NCBI GenBank assembly: GCA_001970855.1
Contig: LSSN01000907.1
Span: 2,057-23,013, forward strand
DNA length: 20,957 nucleotides
Direction of reading: 5' to 3'
Origin: Smittium culicis
Taxonomy: Eukaryota > Kickxellomycota > Harpellomycetes > Harpellales > Legeriomycetaceae
The notes beneath the pieces are model-generated. The model was not told where the DNA came from and did not search any database. It saw only the letters and a program-made list of their open reading frames with translations. Both the position numbers and the translations under genes were made by a program. Shown piece by piece: positions 17,224-20,957 of this stretch (position 1 is the first letter of the stretch; each line of letters opens with the position of its first letter).

Positions 17224-18864
17224 ATGAACTCAGCCTCAGAAACACTTTTACCGGAGGAAATGGAAAATAAAGCTGGGAATGATCCGAAAATCTGCAGCCT
17301 TCTGCGAAAAAAAGCAATCGAGGATATTCAACCGCAGGAACCAAGATTATACTGCCAGTTGTTTACAATATCCAAGAATACTGGTGAAATTAGCCTAGTA
17401 TTCAAACACCAAAAGCTCAACCAATATTTGAAGGAGAACAACTTCAAGGTGGAGAACCTATCTCTCAACTACCATATGGTCTACAAAAATGACAATTTAA
17501 GCCCCTAGACCTCCATTATGAGTTCATGCATATCCTGGTATTAAAAAGATGACGAAATTACTTAATTCTTTATTGGTATGGCCGATTTTCTCAGTTTCGG
17601 ACCATTTTATCCAGGCTATCATTGATTATTTTGGTATTCACCAAGATCTTCCGCCTATTTTTACAATGAGATAGTTCTCAAGGAATGCGAATCTCAGCAT
17701 ACTTTATCATACTACTAATCATGACAGAATTCAAATAGGCATGTGTGAAAATCTAACTCATGATACTATTCAAGCTATGGGATCTATGATTCAAGATAAA
17801 CGACGGGAAATCGTCTAAATTCCCACTCCAATCTATAACAAAGCAGGTTTTGGTAATATAATACCTGGGATGTGACTCTGAAGTTTCTTGAGACCAATAT
17901 TCAAGATCTTGAAAACGAAGCCAGCAAACTAATAAATTTTATACAAACGACATTAAGGTATCTGGTAAACTTTATTGGAAATTCCAATCAATGTCGACTT
18001 CTCTACTAACTAGACGCCTAATTCTTCGGAGACTGTCAGAGATCTAGAAATAATCTCTGTCGACATTTAAATCATGGAATTCGACAGTGAAATTGGAGAA
18101 ATCTGCCATACAGAACCTAAATTATGGAAGAATTAGCTGAAAAAACGGAAATTTCTCTAGTTCATGTCAGAGACCCATTAAAACGATATCTTCACGGAAT
18201 CAAGCGATTCAGCGTGAGTGATTGTGGTAGGACAGATCACGTACTCAGGATCACGTAAATTATCCGATTTGAAGACTCGCATCAAACCCAGGAACTAAAG
18301 ACGGTTTTTTATGCACTCAATCACAATCGTGTATTCAAAAGTACGATTTTAGTCTACTCGGACAGCACAACCATAATTTCACATTTAAAGAAAATTTCAG
18401 TAGCTACTTCCCTAGAACTGCTCAAAATTACTGATAAAATTTTTTCTCACTGCTTGAATATAAATTCCCGAACTCATAGTGACTTAATTACCAATAGTAC
18501 TCAATCCAATAGAAGCTCCAAACAGGATAACTGCTCAAATAGAATGTTCTCTGTCTTAAGAAAAATTCGACACTGTGAAATCTATGCATGTCCCACACGA
18601 AGTGGTTCTATTTTCCTCCTATGTGAACAAAAAAAGCGTAGCAATACGCAGCTGGTTCATCGAAAAACAAGCTCTTGGAAATAATTCACTAGCTTTAAAA
18701 TGAACAGGGCTCAACAGCACTTATGCATATCCGCCTCGGAATCTGATAGTACAAAACGTACAGAAGGTGTGCAGGGAACGAATAACGATGGCTTTAGTGA
18801 CGCCAATGTGGAAATAAGCCACATGGTTCCCGGATATCATATCCTTCTATGTGTACCAAACTTT
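17224..18864 (+). pseudogene. DIRS-like reverse transcriptase - RNase H remnant
   Basis: The first block, LLRKKAIEDIQPQEPRLYC followed by QLFTISKNTGEISLVFKHQK, matches the DIRS-type RT opening (LLxKxAIExVxxxxPGFYSxLFVIPKKTGGxRPVxDLRxLN). Further blocks are WYGRFSQFRT, LVFTKIF and GMRISAY. Then come NFIGNSNQCRLL and the RNase H part LVYSDSTTIISHLKKIS, with its Asp retained, then FSHCLNINSRT. The tail holds SWFIEKQALGNNSLALK and ALVTPMWK-ATWFPDII. The polymerase signature, normally AYLDD, reads AYFII at 17700-17711, so both catalytic Asp are lost. Many stops and frame changes occur. The LTR at 18870 cuts the end. Confidence 0.8.
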
Positions 18865-18869
18865 AATAC
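18865..18869. repeat. Target-site duplication, left (AATAC)
   Basis: AATAC directly precedes the LTR and is repeated directly after it at 19294-19298. Five base pairs is the usual Ty3/gypsy integration footprint. Confidence 0.75.
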
Positions 18870-19293
18870 TACCATGATTTATCATGTCATTATGTAATTT
18901 GATATATGTGTTGTATAAAATTAAAAATTACTGTGCGATATTCATTAAGTCCATTTTGGGAATATATTTAAGTTTTTATTTGCGCTCGTGATTAGTCAAT
19001 TTCAACACGTGTAGTAAAAATTACTTTTGCTGCGCAAACTCCAATATCATTACTAATCGTTTGATTAGTAATCATTTAGGATTTTATTATAGAATATTCT
19101 TTATAGTATTTTTTAGTATTTGAAAAATATTTCATAGAATTTTATAGTATTTTTATTACTTTTGAAAAAGTATATATAGTTAGAGATTTTATTGAAAAAA
19201 GAATCTTTATCAATAAAATATCTTAGCTTTATAACTATTTCAAATAAATATAAAACTAAATACTTAATAATACCTAGCTTTCAGGTCCTGACA
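18870..19293 (+). mobile_element. Solo LTR (same family as 2356-2786) inserted in the DIRS-like element
   Basis: This 424-bp LTR starts TACCATGATTTATCATGTC (TG mutated to TA; the sister copy has TGCC) and ends CAGGTCCTGACA, with the usual CA. It carries a TATA-like AAAAAGTATATATAG and aligns with the LTR at 2356-2786. It has a perfect AATAC target duplication and no internal region, which indicates LTR-LTR recombination after insertion. It separates the RT/RNase H part from the recombinase part of the host element. Confidence 0.8.
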
Positions 19294-19298
19294 AATAC
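19294..19298. repeat. Target-site duplication, right (AATAC)
   Basis: This is the second copy of the 5-bp duplication flanking the LTR at 18870-19293. Confidence 0.75.
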
Positions 19299-20360
19299 TG
19301 CATGTAAAAAACAGTAGTACCAGATCATAAAAGCGGAGAATATTCGTTCTCTGAAAAAAAGCACTGAAGCTTAATGATTTAGAGAATCTGAAGCGTTTTC
19401 TCGAAAATAAAGATCTTGTAAAGTGTCCTGTTTACTGTATCCATTCACAAAAATGATGCGTCAGACGTCATTTGAGATACATTTCTATCCAGCAGAGCTT
19501 TATAACCGGATAATATCAAATAAGATTGCTACGGTAATTTCAGCACCACAAATAATCAACTTTCTGGAAGGGATCTATACTGTGGAAAAGTCAAAAACCG
19601 TGTCTATAAAGGCTTAAAAATCTGAATTGCTATAGTTAGCTGAAAATTATGCAGAATTTTTGGGCCATCCGATGCTTGCTGAGTTTACAAAGATATAGGA
19701 CGATTTCTCAATTGTATCTTTTTTCAGACCATTCCTAGATATAACGCCAGTATTGAATAAGTTCAAAGAGTGGGGTCCAATATCTGACCTCACAATCAAG
19801 CGATTAACCGTGAGGCTATGATGGCTTCTGTAGTAACCGTATTTCTAACTTCGAGCGATATACATTGGATCGACGACAAGCTTATACGCATTACCCGAAG
19901 ATGGCTACATTTGATAATTTAGCCAACAAAGAAAAACTCTCGTGCCGATCAATAGAAAATTCCTGTCATATTTTTGTACAGACAGAAATAATATTATTCC
20001 CAGTACTGGCGTACTCGGTTTACAATGAAATGATAGCTAATACTCTTTGACCGACCCCACATACTAACAATAGCATATTTTTAGTACACAGAGTGATAAT
20101 TTTTACAAACAGGGATAAGAATTTACCTATGTAAATCGTTTCCGGACACATAAGATCAATACCAGACTTAATAATACGCATCACGAATACAAAAATAACT
20201 AATTTTAAAACGATTCGTGCAAAATTGGAGAAAAACTCAGAGTTATCAGCTCATGAAATAATTTTGCACGCCTTTTTATCAAAATATATCATCTACGATA
20301 AATAATATCGACTCGCAGTTAATTCCTCGAATAATTTGACTAATTCTATTCTATATTTAG
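19299..20360 (+). pseudogene. DIRS-like tyrosine recombinase remnant
   Basis: The central and C-terminal parts are recognisable across frames: FLDITPVLNKFKEWGPISDL (about 19733-19792), TIKRLTVR, SSDIHWIDDKLIRITRR, PVLAYSVYNEMIANTL, PTPHTNNS, TIRAKLEKN, LHAFLSKYIIYDK and YRLAVNSSNNLTNSIL. They follow the order of the tyrosine recombinase of DIRS-type elements, which integrates circular cDNA. At the position of the first catalytic Arg (family LRPSDIHRID) the sequence has TSSDIHWID, so that Arg is lost. A TAA stop at 20303-20305 sits just before the YRL that should hold the nucleophilic Tyr. The N-terminal part (19299-19720) has open stretches but is not clearly assigned. Non-functional. Confidence 0.75.
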
Positions 20361-20399
20361 GATTATATTAATATTTCTGCTCTCTGATGTAAAAAATTA

Positions 20400-20516
20400 G
20401 AATTAATCGAGTTATTTAGAGCTCAATTAATTCATATTATACGGAGAGAGGAGACGTATTAAGTCTAGCTCACTATATCCATTTTACCTTTTACGAAGAT
20501 AATAAATATATTACTA
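20400..20516. repeat. Possible internal complementary region of the DIRS-like element
   Basis: GAGAGAGGAGACGTATTA (20444-20461) repeats, in the same orientation, the start of the left inverted terminal repeat (GAGAGAAGAGACATATTA, 16036-16053). DIRS-1-type elements carry such an internal copy of their outer ends, used in circular replication, next to the right terminal repeat, which is where this lies. The second half of the region matches the right end only weakly. Confidence 0.5.
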
Positions 20517-20653
20517 CAGCGTACTTTAAAGTTTATAATAAAAAATACTACTAAATTCATTTAGTTTAGTTTAGTTTACTTTTATTTTCTTTAGGTTTTC
20601 GTTTTGATTTTATCCAATAAAATGATAACAATTAATATATCTCCATATTTCAT
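20517..20653 (-). repeat. Right inverted terminal repeat of the DIRS-like element
   Basis: It runs from CAGCGTACTTTAAAGTTTATA to ATATCTCCATATTTCAT. Its reverse complement aligns with 16033-16163. It contains a short tandem TTTAG array (about 20560-20577) absent from the left repeat, explaining the slight length difference. Confidence 0.7.
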
Positions 20654-20957
20654 ATAATATATATTAATCTGCAATAAATAGAGATCGATTAATTTTAACA
20701 TAGTTAAACAGATTAATTAATGCGCCATTGATTTTTACTCAATTTTCAAGGTACCAGGAATTATATTTTTATTCCATATTAAAATTTCAATATTTGGTTT
20801 TTTCCCTAATCATAAAAGTGGTTAGCCTATGAAGGGATTTTAAGAGTTTTTTTTTATATCAGGAAGACTTATTTCAGAATTAATAAAAAATATTTAAAAC
20901 TAGTTTTAAAATTTATAAAAATGTTAAAAAAAGTGAAAAATTTTATCAAAAAAGTTT
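20654..20957. other. Right flank, AT-rich, no gene seen
   Basis: It begins with ATAATATATATTAATCTGC (20654-20672), the exact reverse complement of 15618-15636 on the far side of the DIRS-like element. Nothing else is recognised up to the window end. Confidence 0.45.

Noticed and set aside
18454..18897. Two plus-strand open frames of 76 and 65 codons as independent genes
   Set aside because: They are fragments or shifted frames of the DIRS-like RNase H region.
20560..20577. TTTAG tandem units as telomere-like repeat
   Set aside because: Only a few units, internal to the right terminal repeat of the DIRS-like element. Not a telomere.
1..20957. tRNA, rRNA, CRISPR array or bacterial-type operon
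   Set aside because: No B-box-like GGTTCRANNCC with a paired acceptor, no rRNA-like blocks and no regularly spaced repeats were seen. The window is eukaryotic.

Overview
The window is strongly AT-rich eukaryotic DNA. It reads as a transposon graveyard around one credible host gene. That gene, on the minus strand at 8040-9922, encodes a protein with the fungal-specific transcription factor domain and has GTAAG-type introns with a TACTAAC branch site, so the organism is a fungus. The tyrosine-recombinase retroelement on the right resembles elements I know from Mucoromycota and related early-diverging lineages. An early-diverging, AT-rich fungus is therefore my best guess, but I cannot name a species.

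Left part (1-4450): a decayed Ty3/gypsy retrotransposon on the minus strand. Reading right to left, it has gag-like pieces, a gag core with a zinc-knuckle remnant, protease, RT-RNase H, and an integrase zinc domain cut by the window edge. An LTR of another element (2356-2786) is inserted between gag and protease. Key catalytic residues of the protease and the RT are lost.

Middle (4450-11486): mostly empty AT-rich sequence. It holds two copies of a short piggyBac-like MITE (TTAA-CCCTTT ends), a possible small membrane-protein gene near 6600 with a TATA box and clustered TGACA sites, two interleaved terminal-inverted-repeat elements (7077-7557), and the transcription factor gene. That gene needs a 13-nt microexon to join its two long exons in frame.

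Right-middle (11487-14604): a dense cluster of the same MITE family, about 185-200 bp each. One copy is inserted at a TTAA inside another.

Right (16033-20653): a degenerate DIRS-like retroelement on the plus strand. It has inverted terminal repeats of about 130 bp, an RG-rich gag-like region, a DIRS-type RT (active site destroyed), RNase H and a tyrosine recombinase. A second copy of the same LTR family (18870-19293), with a perfect AATAC target duplication, splits it.

The host gene and the mobile elements show no functional link. The interest lies in the layered insertion history and the MITE family. Repeat boundaries and splice sites were read by eye. No database search was run.
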